Of a stretch of DNA of 64,000 nt, positions 53,923-64,000 are shown in pieces. The position numbers were made by a program, and so were the translations under genes. The notes beneath the pieces are model-generated. The model was not told the DNA's origin. It did not search any database and worked only from the letters and a program-made list of their open reading frames with translations. Origin of the DNA: Apiotrichum sp. Y4204 (Eukaryota; Basidiomycota; Tremellomycetes; Trichosporonales; Trichosporonaceae); NCBI GenBank assembly GCA_025531455.1, contig JAMYHL010000092.1, positions 1 through 64,000 of the forward strand. Reading direction: 5' to 3'. Numbering within the stretch: position 1 is the stretch's first letter; each line of letters opens with the position of its first letter.

Positions 53923-55821
53923 CGAGGTGCGAGAGGAGGAAGCGGTGCAAGAGGAGGAAGAGCAGGACGAGATGAAGTCCGCGTACGAGATCAAGTCTGA
54001 CTCTGATGACGACTACGAGGAGCCCGAGAACTTCTCTGACCACGATGTTGACGGCCAAGTCGCGAGAAATCGTGAGGGCAGGAAACGCGCGTCGCCTCGG
54101 AAAAAGGAACCCATCACCGATGATGACGGAGATGAGGATGTGGTCATCACCGACTTCAAACCCGGCGAGCCCTCTCCCGAGGTCATCGTCATAGACGACT
54201 CGAGTGACTATGAACCCGATTCGGACAAAAAGCCGAAACGCGAGGCGAAGGCTGGCGGCGTCGAGTACGAAAACACTGTCCTGCATCCGCTCTTCTTCGC
54301 AGAAGAGAAAGTCAAGGCTGACACTCACTGGGTGTACCTCTTCTTCCGCTTCTGCGTTGAGCGGCACAAGATGTACGAGCGCCGCGAGGCCGGTGTCCCC
54401 CGTGACCAGCTTACCACCGACGAGACAATGCGCAGTAGGCATATCGGCAACGTCTTTCGCGAGCTGGACCCTGGGTCCATCATGATGAAGGACATCATAA
54501 TCAACAATGGCGAGCAGTCTCGGGACGAAGTGTGCTGTGAGTCCGTTGGCATGACCTAAAGCTCCCTTTCTCTCCACTAACACCCAGTCCGTGTATTCTT
54601 GTACACTGCCTTCTACAACAAGAACACGTGGAGCATCCTGTGCGACGCGGCAACAGGCGACGTGCCCACATGGAAGCACTTTGAACACGACATGCCAGCC
54701 ATGGAGGCTGCGCTTGGCAAGGCCGTCGCGGAGGGCACCGGCTTGTATCAGGGCGGCTTCCAGCAGGTGCCGCCGACAATCTACTTTGACCCGCTCAACG
54801 ACCGCAACCGGCAGAAGTCGATTGCCAACTACGCCGCGAGTCTGCGTCTCGTGCTCGCCATGATGCAGGCTGGGTTGCCCGAAAAGCTATCGGAATGCAA
54901 GTACGCCGTGGACGCGAGCAATGTCCTGCAGACGTTCCCGACACTTGGCGGCTTCCTCAGTCTGAATATTCTCTGCTATTTGAACGACACAGTCTTCACA
55001 TGGCTCTACCGCGACTTTGCGACCTGCGGCCCGGGGTCGCGATACTATCTGCAGCGAATCTTTGGCGAGCGGGTGATCAACTCGACGACAATGGAGGACG
55101 CGGGCATGAAATGGCTCGCCGATCACCAGTGGCGCTACTACGCGCGCTTGGGGTTGGATCCACCCCACGAGTGGCGCAACGGCTTGAGGCCGGGTATGCG
55201 CGTGCTGGATATCGAGAACGCGCTCTGCTGGGCGCACCGCTACGTGAACGCGTACGAGAAGAACGGGACAGGCAGCCTGGCTGACCTGCCGAATCCCGAG
55301 TTTGACCCAGCACTCACCGAGCACTGTTCAGAACCCGCATGGTGTCCCGAGGAGAAGTATGCGGCCAACTCGTCCCAGCCGTTCTGGCAGGATGCCGCGG
55401 AGTTTGCGCGCCTCGCGGAGCTGGAGGAGGATGTCTACGAGGTGGAGAAGGTGATTGGGCGGCACAAGAAGGCGTTCCGCGTGCGCTGGACTGGATGGCC
55501 GCCAGAGGACGATACATACGAGAGTGAGAAGACGCTAAAAGAGGGTTCGCGCGAGGTGAGTACAAGCTGTTTTTCTCTGCATTTTGCTGACGGAAGGCTC
55601 TTGAGGAGTGGACCAAGTGGGAGAACCGCGTATGGGACACGATCGAGCGTATCCGTAAAACGATGAAGCCAAAGCCGAAGGAGAAGTCGCAGGGGGCCGT
55701 GCACGACTCGCCGACGAGATCGCGATCTAAATCCGGGAAGCGCACGCATGAGCCCTCGACCTCGCCCGAGCAGCAGCATAAGCGCCTGCGCACCACCCGT
55801 GCAGGCGTCGCCTGCGACTAG
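53219..55821 (+). CDS. 5-hmdU DNA kinase helical-domain protein fused to a chromodomain
   Basis: 836 residues from exons 53219-54536, 54588-55555 and 55597-55821. The N-terminal ~340 residues are acidic and disordered, with a long Glu tract (about 217-240). Residues ~355-700 form the helical domain known in Pfam as HMUDK_hel: HPLFFAEEKVKADTHW, then the hallmark FFRFCVERHKMYERREAG and GNVFRELDPG, later YNKNTWSILCDA, GGFLSLNILCYLND, ATCGPGSRYYLQRIFG, LADHQWRYYARLG and the late VLDIENALCWAHRY. That family occurs with enzymes that hypermodify thymine in phage DNA. No P-loop kinase domain is present here. Residues ~721-770 are a chromodomain (DVYEVEKVIG, FRVRWTGWPPEDDTYES); Tyr723, Trp740 and Trp743 could form the methyl-lysine cage. 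The C-terminus is basic (KRTHEPSTSPEQQHKRLRTT). Inferred role: chromatin-bound DNA-base processing or recognition. Confidence 0.85.
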
Positions 55822-56216
55822 TCACGAGGAGCGAGGAGGAGGTGTGTTGGATCTGATACTGTGATTTCTAGATGCTTGCTGTATGTGATGTGTGTATAGT
55901 CTTGGGCCGGATGCCCGACTTTGCGAACCTGATTGTTGTCTGTTGTTTTGTTGGGGCTTCTTACTCCTCGTACTGGCGTCAATGTTCACCGTCCAGGCCA
56001 TCTGCTTAGATATATTCTCGACACGCTGACCGGTCAAAATGAACGGCGTCTCAGCATCGCCTGTCTCCTCCGACGGGACGTGGGGCCGTCTCCGCTGAAG
56101 CTGCCTTTATGTATTATCTGACTGGTTCGCATGTAATCGTCTGCGATTATGTGATAGGGAGTAGCATTACGCACAAGCGTGCTGTGCTCACGTGTACGGC
56201 GTGGTTCTGGCCATGC

Positions 56217-56270
56217 TGGGCACCATATGGCGGATACCATATGGTACATGGCCATATACATGGTACATGG
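56217..56270. repeat. Cluster of palindromic CATATGG/GTACATGG motifs
   Basis: ACCATATGG occurs at about 56222-56230 and again at about 56238-56246. They are followed by TACATGGCCATATACATGG and GTACATGG. Several units are self-complementary (CCATATGG, CATATG), so the block can form small cruciforms or serve as multiple E-box-like (CANNTG) sites. Confidence 0.6.
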
Positions 56271-56405
56271 TGCAGGGTGCGAAAACACGGTCACATGGGT
56301 TTATGGGTACAGAGCATCAGACGAGCATGTCGTGGCCGCGTAAGGCCAGAGAAAGCCGTCCAAATTCCGTAATACAATGCCAAGACATATCGGCCGCTCA
56401 CTCTA

Positions 56406-56414
56406 ATCAGATAA
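56406..56414 (+). promoter_or_regulatory. Iron-GATA motif (ATCAGATAA), distal
   Basis: Matches ATCWGATAA and lies within the 14-mer TCTAATCAGATAAC that is identical to the right arm of the palindrome before the CFEM-like gene (30445-30458). About 790 bp upstream of the siderophore transporter. Confidence 0.6.
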
Positions 56415-57041
56415 CACCACATGATCAGGGCCGGACGCAGGATCGCAGGATAAAGAAATGGCGCCTCGCCGAGGTCATCCCGACAAACCCACCCCATGTT
56501 GCTGGGGTACTGTGCGGTGCATGTGTACAGGTCAGTGCCAGCAGTGACGTCGAGTGCCGGCATCCGAGCGCATCCGAGGTCTGAGCTCCAAGTCCTGGAT
56601 CGTGGTTGTGTCGGCCGACCAGGACAGTCGGCCGATTAAACTGTTTCACCTCACCTTTGTTCAAGAAGCTTCTATTGACCAGGACCGTCGCCTAGCTTAC
56701 TGTTCAGGACGCTTGGCAACGCCTGTTCCGCTGGAGATGTCCTTGACACAAACACAGACGACATCTCTCCCGGAGCCTTCCTCGGAACTACTACATTACT
56801 CCTCGGAGCTACCATACCACTGGGCCTGTTCGAGCTGTTAGTCACTCGCCTCCGAGAGGACATAGGCATCAATCAGGCCTGAATCGAGCGGGCCAGAACA
56901 CTTTTTACAGCTGTGTACCTGCCGAAGTCTTGGCATTGTCGGCCGAATAACCGTCACTTATGTACAACAGTCGACGACTTGTACTGAAACAGACAGGGCA
57001 GGAGACCTGGGCAGAACGGCGAGGGACTGCGATTTTTTTTT

Positions 57042-57050
57042 TTATCAGAT
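57042..57050 (-). promoter_or_regulatory. Iron-GATA motif (TTATCAGAT), proximal
   Basis: Reverse complement of ATCTGATAA, an exact ATCWGATAA match, 147 bp before the transporter ATG and just after a T tract. Confidence 0.65.
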
Positions 57051-57196
57051 ATGGCTCTGCTCCAACTCGTCACTCTTCTCCGTTCCGAGGGGGCTGCATG
57101 ACACTTTTTTTTCCTCGCCCTTGCTGCCTTGCAGCGTGGTTTGGTTATAAAGCTGCAAGCGGGTAGTTGTCCAGGTTCTCGCCCGCCCTACTCACC

Positions 57197-59169
57197 ATGA
57201 CTCCGCTGTACGCCGACCCCGCCAACGCGGTCGACGTCAAGCAAACCGTGTCCCGCGATGCGCCTGTCGTTGTTGTCGAGGAGAAGTCGCCCGGTGTGCG
57301 TCGCATCGAGGCTATTTCCAGCTGCTTCACCACCTGGCACAAGTGGATGCTCTATGTCTCCATCTTCCTGGTCGCATGTGAGCTTTTTCTTTCGCCACAG
57401 TGCTAACAGGTAGACGCGTACGGTCTCGACGGCCAGGTGCGCTACACGTACCAGTCGTTTGCGACGAACAGCTGGGGCCAGCTCGCCCTCATCTCGACTG
57501 TCAACGTCGTAACCGCCGTCGTGGCTGCCGCGATCCAGCCCCCTCTCGCCAAGATCTCCGACTACTGGGGCCGTATCTCCCTTCTCGTCATCTCCGTCAT
57601 CTTCTATGTCGTCGGCACAATTGTCCAAGCTGCGGCTAAAGGGGTAGCCACCTATGCTGGTGGTGCTGTCATTTATCAGGTTGGCAGCTCAGCCATCATT
57701 CGTAAGTCACAGTTGTCAGTTGAGGACACGAGCTTATCACCAGTTCTTGTTGTTATTCTCATCGCCGACACCACGTCGCTGCGCAACCGTCTCGTCTTCG
57801 TAGGTGTGAACTGGCTGGCCCAACTGACCTCTAGTCGTACATCCCAGCGTTGCCGTTCATCATCAACTCCTGGGTCTCGGGCAACGTCACTGATGCGGTC
57901 ATTAAGCACTCGACCTGGCGGTGGGGTATTGGCATGTGGGCAATCATCTTCCCCGTGCTCACGATCCCTCTCTTCTTCTGTCTCATCTCGGCCGAGGTGC
58001 GCGCCAACCGCGCCGGCCTGCTCCATGACGTGCCCAACCCCTACAAGCAGATTTTCAGCGGTTCGCTCTGGCTCGACTTCTTCTGGCAGGCAGATGTCGT
58101 CGGCATGCTCTTCCTCGCCGCGACCATCGCCCTGATCCTCCTTCCCTTCACGCTTGCCGGTGGATCCGTCACCCCGGGCGGTATCGCGGCCAGCTTCAAG
58201 ACAGCCAAGATCATTGCGCCACTGGTCGTTGGTGTGGTGATTGCCCTGCCATTCTTCATCGTCTGGGAGGCAAAGTTCGCCCGCCACCCCCTCCTTCCCT
58301 TCCGCGTATTCCGCAAGCTGGCAGTCTGCTGCGCCATCGGCATTGCAGTCACGCTCAACATGGCGTGGTACACCCAGGGCGACTACCTCTTCACGACGCT
58401 GCAGGTCGCGTTCGGCAAGGACGTCATGACGTCCACGCGCGTCGCCAATATCTACTCGTTCGTCTCGGTCATTGTCGGAGTCATCCTCGGCCTGTGCGTC
58501 CGCTGGATCCGCCGCGTCAAGCCCTTTGTCATCGTCGGTGGTCTCCTCTTCATCCTCGCTTTCGGCCTTCTTATCCGGTACCGCGGCGGCCACTCCACAA
58601 GCGACTTTGCCGGTCTTGTCGCCGCCGAAGTTGTGCTTGGCATTGCCGGCGGTTTTGTCCCCTACACGACCCAAGCGGCGATCCAGGCTGAAGTGGCGCA
58701 CGAACGCACCGCACTCGTCACAGGTCTCTTCCTGGCGGCATACAACATCGGCTCGGGTATCGGCAACACGATCGCGGGTGGTATCTGGACGAACACGATG
58801 CCAGGGCACATCCTGACCAACCTGAACAACGCTGGAGTCGCCGACGCGGAAACTGTCGCTGTCGAAGCGTACGGATCGCCTCTTACCTGGATTCTCGAGA
58901 ACCCCCTCGGCACCCCCGCCCGCGAGGCGGTCGACCTTGCGTTCCGCCAGGTCCAGCGATACCTCACCATTGCGGGAATCTCGCTCTCGTGTCTGCTCGT
59001 CATCTTTGCGCTCGGTCTCAAGAACCGCCGCCTTGGAGATACCCAGTCGCTTGATAACATCGAGAAGAACTCGGTCCTTCCGCCCGACTCGGACGGAGAC
59101 TCACACTCGGACCACACCGCGTCTGCCGTTGCCGATCCGCACAAGGCGGCCCCCACCCAGCGCGTTTAG
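57197..59169 (+). CDS. Siderophore-iron transporter (MFS, Arn/Sit/Mir group)
   Basis: 619 residues from exons 57197-57377, 57414-57701, 57744-57799 and 57835-59169. Major-facilitator permease with about 14 hydrophobic segments, importing ferric siderophores across the plasma membrane with protons. Family marks: a hydrophilic N-tail followed by YAYGLDGQVRYTYQSFA (loop after TM1), the motif A-like KISDYWGRISLLV, STWRWGIGMWAI, and the late GAGGFVP-like region (GIAGGFVPYTTQAAIQAEVAHERTALVTGL). The last loop and C-tail carry NPLGTPAREAVDLAFRQVQRYLTIAG, typical of siderophore transporters. The start codon gives a normal N-tail, and the first intron uses acceptor GGTAG to keep YAYG in frame. Two iron-GATA motifs upstream agree with repression by iron. 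The specific siderophore cannot be told. Confidence 0.92.
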
Positions 59170-59995
59170 GGAGCAGATTTACGTATCTATTAAAACCTCT
59201 ATAACTACAGGATACGTATCTGCCTAGGGTTTTTTACAGTATATCTTCCGCATGTATATATCACGATGACGCCGGGTGGAAGGGCGGAGCTTGGAGGAGG
59301 CACGCGAGTGTGCTATGGCTGTTGTCTCTCTTGCGGATTGGCACACATTTTTGGTGGTTCGAGCTGCCTGAAAGACATTCAACGCCGAGGCCGACAGCCA
59401 TCTAGTGGACCAAGTGCGTTGCATAGAAGTAAACGATGTGCCGAGTGAGCAGGCGCCCAGGCACCCAAATGCCACCAGCACACAGATGATTGCATCTTTC
59501 AACCAGAATGATCAGGACAGCACTCGCAAAGGAGCCCAATTGGACATGATGGAGCTTCTCCATCCTCATCGTGATCTCCCCTCCTCCAAAACAAGACGTG
59601 AACACGTATCCGTACTCTCGCCATGTACTTGCAGTATGCCGCCGGGGGTTGGTCCATTTACCTGCTGAGGTACATTTGAACGGACGAAGAAGGAAATAGT
59701 TTGATCTCTCCCACCCACTTGCATCTTGGCCGTGGTGCACAGATCGACTACCTACGAGCTTCTTCTGTCTCGTACCCTAGCGGTCCTATCGATTCCCCAC
59801 TCATATCTACAACAGTCGTACGCGAGAAACCAGAACTAGAAAACCAAAAATGTACCCGAAGAACCGAAGCCTACAACCACAAGCCCACACCCTGCAGCAA
59901 CACGCAGCGGCGCTGCCCCCCTCTCCTTGCTTACAACGCGCCCTGACAATCATAAACCGAGTCGTGAACCGTATGGCGCCGTGTATGTCATTTGT
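59170..59995. other. Convergent 3' flanks
   Basis: 826 bases between the transporter (+) and the bHLH gene (-). Open frames are short and unconvincing. Confidence 0.5.
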
Positions 59996-61869
59996 TTAGG
60001 CCTTGCCGTTGATGTTCTCCACGTGCTCCCATTCCGCCTGGGACGCCACCCGGAACTTGTTGTTGGCCGGGACCTGGCCGACCTTGAGGGTAGCGACACC
60101 GCTGGTCGTGTCACGCATTTGGACGTCTTCCTCTTCTTCTTCGTTCTCTTCTTCATCGCCCTGTACGCTCCCGGAATCGCCGCGGACCAGGGCAGGCGGC
60201 GGAGGCACACCTGTAGGGTTGCTGGCTGGAGTCGAGCCAAAGGCGATACCTGCTTGACGGAGACTGTCCTCCAAGTAGCCAATATAAGATACTGCCTTGC
60301 GCAGCACAACGGCCTTGGAATCTGTGGAAATAATGTCCGGCAGTGCTGATCGCAGTTGATTGAAGCCGTTATTGATGGACCTATAGTGGTGTCAGCATAC
60401 GATGTCGTGTTGACCCTAAACAGGAGGGGAATGGAATCGAAAAGGGCCCCAGTGACCACCCACTGGGGGCTCCCACGGGGCCACAGGCGGACGAGGTCGC
60501 CACAAAATGTGACAACCTTGCCTGGCGATGACCACAGCCTATCACAAAGTCAAGTGTCACAGTGGGAGGCGCCGCGTGTTGCGGACTATTATTTTATTCC
60601 GCCCCTGAGGGATGCCCGAGCACTTGCACATGTCATGATGGTCTCTGAGCTGGTGGCCCCGGGCATGTGGCAACATGTGAGGCAGGGAATCAGAGGGAAA
60701 AGGTAGGGCATGGGGCTTGAAGAGAATGAGAGACAACAGGAGGCATGTACTCACTCGCGCCGCTTTTGTTCCGAAAGCAAGTGTGCCACTCGGCGGTTCT
60801 GGCCACCCCCACCCCCACTTCCAGGGCCAGAACTTCCACCAGAGGCGGCAGGTGTCTGAGGTGTTTGGGCACCTGCCCAGTCACCGTTGTCAGACATGGC
60901 CCCATTGGGCCCGTACCGGCTGAGAGCCGACGCAGCCGAGTGCGAGCGGGCACGGCCAGCATGCAGGCTCGAGTAGCTGTGGTTGCTGTGCGGGGGCGAC
61001 ATGTACTGATCGTGGCTGTAGCCGTTCATCGCGTGGAGCGGGGGGGACGTGCGGTCACTCCCTGGGTGGTTTTGCGTCGGACTTTGATCCGGACGGTACG
61101 TGGAGTTGGGTCCGGAGCCGCTGCCACCGATCGTGAGACCAAGACTGTGACCACGTCCGCCAGCTGGAGGCGGTGCGCTGCCACTGGAACCACTGGGACC
61201 TTCGTAAGAGTACGAGGGGCGGAGACCGCCTCCACCGAATGACGAATAAGGTTTCGGACTGGTAGCACGGGAACCGCCGGGCGACAGCGCGGCGGATGGA
61301 AGACCAGGCGATAGAGCAGCTGGAGGAGGACCCATGCTACCACCTGGTGCTGATGTCGGAGTCACAGGGCCGCCCGACGAAGCCGACGACAGGCTCGCAA
61401 AGGATGGAAGGTGGTATCCCCGGTCATTGTGGCTGTGGTACCGTTCACTCTGAGTCCGGGGAAGGGACGGCCGGCGATCGTGCCACATGCTCTGCGGAGA
61501 ATCTCTTACGTCCAGGTTACGTTGCTCACGATCGCGAGGGTCACGCCGCTCGTGAGGCACGTGAAGCGGGGCAGCCGAGTTTGGAGGGGGCAGGTAGATG
61601 CGCGACGCGTCTTCATGATTGGAAGCAGCCTGGGCGGCGCTGACGCTGTGTCGCCGGGGCGGGTATGGATGGGCGCGGTAGGACGACAAGGACGGCTGTG
61701 GCGATCGCGAAGCGGAGGGAGAAACGAGCGGGCGTCCACTGTCAGACGACCGATCCGCGGGATGATGATGGTTCTGATGACGAGGGGATGAGTTGGGGAT
61801 GGGAATGTTGTTGGTCGAATCGGTCGGCGATCTCGATGACCGTTGCCTAGCCTCTGTTGCGTAAGACAT
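59996..61869 (-). CDS. bHLH transcription factor
   Basis: 499 residues from exons 60755-61869 and 59996-60380. The N-terminal 355 residues are disordered, rich in Ser, Pro, Gly and His. The DNA-binding region follows: basic part RRVAHLLSEQKRRE with the His-Glu-Arg positions of class B factors that read CACGTG, helix 1 SINNGFNQLRSALPDI, loop, and helix 2 VVLRKAVSYIGYLEDSLRQAG. The tail has an acidic Glu-rich stretch (DEEENEEEEED) and ends NINGKA. It most resembles the Mlx/Ino4-like subset, from memory. The 374-nt intron interrupts the codon for the last basic-region Glu. The intron contains a CCCCAGTG/CACTGGGG hairpin. Target genes cannot be inferred; CANNTG elements in the neighbouring transporter promoter are suggestive only. 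Confidence 0.88.
60447..60468. other. 8-bp hairpin in the bHLH intron
   Basis: CCCCAGTG (60447-60454), six unpaired bases, then CACTGGGG (60461-60468). It lies inside the unusually long intron of the bHLH gene. Confidence 0.6.
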
Positions 61870-63804
61870 TGGGAGGCGAGATTGTGTGTCGAAATCTGTG
61901 AGAAACGACTTTTGTATATCAGAGATTGACTGATGAAATGATCAAGCTCGACAAGCACGGCTGATCAAGACTGCCGTCAGAGGGCACGGGCTGTGGATTC
62001 TCGTGGAGGCGATGGGAGACAGAGAAGGGTGCTCTCGTGATGGCGGTGGAATCTGTCTGTCTGGAAGCGCAATGTCAGGCGTCAAGGCGTGTTGGAAAAT
62101 GTAAAGTGCCACAGACAACGCGATCAGATTGCAGCGATGTTCAAGTGGGGGGTGCACGGGCCTCGAGAGCGGCCACACAGGATCTGTGGAGGACTCGGCC
62201 AGAAGGACGTAGACTGCAGGGAGCGGGGTCCCAGGGTGGACGAGTAAAGGATCCAGGAGGGTTCGCGAGGGGATGTCGAACCGGCGGCTGGATGGGGGTT
62301 GTGGTTGTCGTGGGTCGGACCGCGGACCGCGTGCCTTTGCAAGACGTGGTATGGGTGATCGAGGTGTGCGATCCTGCTCAGGCGCGACAATGTCAACTGA
62401 CGAACCCCAGGGTGCCTTTGGCTGCTTGAACGGACGTCGGGAAACCGGCACTGGCAGTGATCCAGAGTCGACGAGTCGGAGTTAAAAGTGGCGTCGCGGG
62501 TATCGCCGGGTGTCAGGCTTGCGAGGTGTGGAGAATGTGAGAACACAATGTCGGTGGGAAAGAGCTGTCGCAGTCACTCTTGACGAACCAGCCGTCGAAG
62601 TCCACAGGCGATGCGAGCCAGCCGCGGGTCTAGGACGTCAAGGAGGGGAGAAGTTGGTAGTATGGAGACTGTCGGAACTCGCTGTCGATGCGGGCAGATG
62701 TGATAGCGATGCGTCCAGAACGGTGTTCTGCACTGTCGAGGGAGACAAGTCTATGCGAAGACAGAGATGCCCACTGATGAGTGGAAGACACGCCGGGGGA
62801 ATGGGGAACAACGCAGTCGCCCGGAAGTTGTATATGAACTGCCCAGTTGGGAGGTCGGGATGCCGGGGACGTGACGTATCGGAGTCGGAGGACAACGAGG
62901 GCAATGACAATGGTACCGAACGGGGAAGCGACGGCGATGAAAACGAGAGAGACGATGTGGATGAACGAGGAGACGATGTCTAGCCTGCGGTGTGCCCCGT
63001 CTTGCCGTGGTACTCTCCTCCTGTCGCAATGTATGTGGGTGTCTGTGTGCATGTATGTGCATGCATGTATGTGTGTGTACGGTGTGCATGTGCGCTCCGG
63101 ACGGGACTGCAGGTGATGCCCATGTGCTCAAAGCCGGAGATGTGGGGGGGACGTGGGGGTGGGCGCGCGCGCCTGATGGCCAGAGGCGTTGAAGCGAGTT
63201 GGCAAGCGGCCAAGAGGACTGACAAGGGGCAAGGCCAGAGGGGAGGGATGGTGATGCCGGGGAACAGAGGCAGAACAGACCAGGGTCTGGGTCTGGCTGC
63301 CGCCATGGTGCCGAAACGTTCAGCTGATTGGGGTCGTGGGGGGAACCAGCTTGTTAAGCGACTGCCAGACCAAAGGGGGGGCGCCTCGCGCAGATGCCCG
63401 GGATCTGAATGCCTCTTCTGGCCCTCTGTAGCCTACTCTGCGCGTGAAGGGGGAATCTTTGGCTTCGAAGCTGGCGAGCTGATGACCTGGCCAGGGAAGC
63501 GCGGAAGAGAGGACCGAGGTGTTCTTCCCATTCCGTGCTGCTGGGTGAGTGCCCAGCTTCCAGAATGCCATCCTCTGATCTGCAGCTCTTGTGCTCTGCT
63601 CTTCGCCTCTCTCTCTCCGTCCGACTCGGTAGTTGGTGAGTATCTCGAGATCGTCTCACGTACACATTCTGCTAGTCTGCCCCTCTCTCTTCTTCTGGGC
63701 CCTCCCCCTTGCGCCCTTCTCCCCCCCCCTTTCTTCCCCTCTCGCTAGTAGTGTTACTAGTGCAACAGCGATCGCTAGGCGATCACCCGAGTCTCTTTTT
63801 TAGA
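61870..63804. other. Upstream region of the bHLH gene and of a possible edge gene
   Basis: 1.9 kb. It contains a TG-rich stretch (about 63028-63095, repeated TGTATGTG/TGCATG). A CT-rich leader-like segment at 63590-63740 precedes the possible gene start at 63805. Overlapping frames of 90-250 codons on both strands look like shadow or non-coding composition. Confidence 0.45.
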
Positions 63805-64000
63805 CATGCCGCGCCCCTCCGGGCTCTCTGCCGTCCCTCCTCAGCCCTCCGCCTCGTCCAGGCGGGCCAGGGACGCCGATCGGGAATTGGCTTTGCCTCC
63901 TTCACCTGCAGCCTGCGGGGCCTCCAAACTTCCAACGTGTAAATGGGCGAATGCGCATGGGAACCTTGCCGCATCGCACCGCATCGCATCTCATAGCGGC
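63805..64000 (+). CDS. Possible gene start running off the right edge
   Basis: An ATG at 63805 (MPRPSGLSAVPPQPSASS...) opens a frame that stays open to the window end, 65 codons. It follows 150 bases of CT-rich leader-like sequence and a CTTTTTTAG tract. The N-terminus is Ser/Pro/Arg-rich, which is common in fungal proteins. No domain can be recognised, and an intron or chance open frame is possible. Confidence 0.3.

Larger units (their letters stand above)
55822..57196. other. Promoter region of the siderophore transporter
   Basis: 1.37 kb without a gene. It holds a cluster of palindromic CCATATGG/CATGGTAC elements (56217-56270), an iron-GATA motif at 56406-56414 and another at 57042-57050. 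A 12-base T run directly precedes the second motif. Confidence 0.55.

Noticed and set aside
53618..54688. 356-codon minus-strand frame
   Set aside because: Antisense of the acidic and kinase-like parts of the chromodomain gene; its Leu-rich run is the complement of the Glu tract.
57676..58809. 377-codon minus-strand frame
   Set aside because: Antisense of the siderophore transporter; content is the mirror of membrane-helix codons.
61870..63804. Several 90-250-codon frames as genes
   Set aside because: Frames overlap on both strands, have no splice structure, and the region behaves like a long upstream regulatory sequence.

Overview
The window looks like nuclear chromosomal DNA of a basidiomycete yeast, probably a tremellomycete close to the Trichosporonales. 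That placement is an inference from gene style, not a marker match. The evidence is dense short introns (most 34-60 nt, GTRAGT donors, CTGAC/CTAAC-like branch sites, YAG acceptors), G+C-rich coding sequence, two tRNA genes interrupted by introns after position 37, and typical fungal organelle proteins. I rebuilt the exon structures by hand. For every multi-exon model except the first one (560-2656) the exon lengths sum to a whole number of codons.

Layout. 1-2.7 kb: an unrecognised cysteine-motif protein (-). 3.7-5.7 kb: mitochondrial dihydrolipoamide dehydrogenase (-). 6.7-7.3 kb: GNAT acetyltransferase (+). 8.5-13.7 kb: an Ish1/Msc1-type repeat protein and a C2-domain protein (+). 14.2-15.8 kb: NAPE-PLD/Fmp30-like hydrolase (-). 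17.9-19.7 kb: low-complexity protein with a CaaX end (+). 20.0-23.8 kb: a 2OG-Fe(II) prolyl-hydroxylase-like enzyme and a mitoferrin-type carrier (both -). 26.5-28 kb: unrecognised protein (+). 28.8-34.9 kb: peroxisomal enoyl-CoA hydratase and 3-ketoacyl-CoA thiolase (both ending SKL), enclosing a CFEM-like GPI protein (+) and an MDR quinone reductase (-). 35.2-40.4 kb: unknown protein (-), zinc alcohol dehydrogenase (+), coiled-coil protein (-). 40.7-45.4 kb: tRNA-Ser(CGA), a 1125-residue intronless alpha-solenoid gene, tRNA-Ala(AGC). 46.2-48.4 kb: type II NADH dehydrogenase (-). 50.6-52.5 kb: PAP2 lipid phosphatase (+). 53.2-55.8 kb: a chromodomain protein carrying a helical domain of the phage 5-hmdU DNA kinase type (+). 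57.2-59.2 kb: siderophore-iron transporter (+). 60.0-61.9 kb: bHLH transcription factor (-). A possible gene start runs off the right edge.

Themes. Three genes point to iron: the CFEM-like protein, the siderophore transporter and mitoferrin. Exact matches to the fungal iron-GATA motif ATCWGATAA lie upstream of all three: as a palindromic pair before the CFEM-like gene, twice before the transporter, and once at a distance from mitoferrin. The hydratase and thiolase suggest peroxisomal beta-oxidation; DLD and the NADH dehydrogenase serve mitochondrial energy metabolism. The most unusual gene is the 5-hmdU-kinase-helical-domain/chromodomain fusion, which joins a family from phage DNA hypermodification to a histone-reader module. 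Next are the protein with two six-cysteine modules at 560-2656 and the intronless alpha-solenoid gene between the two tRNAs.
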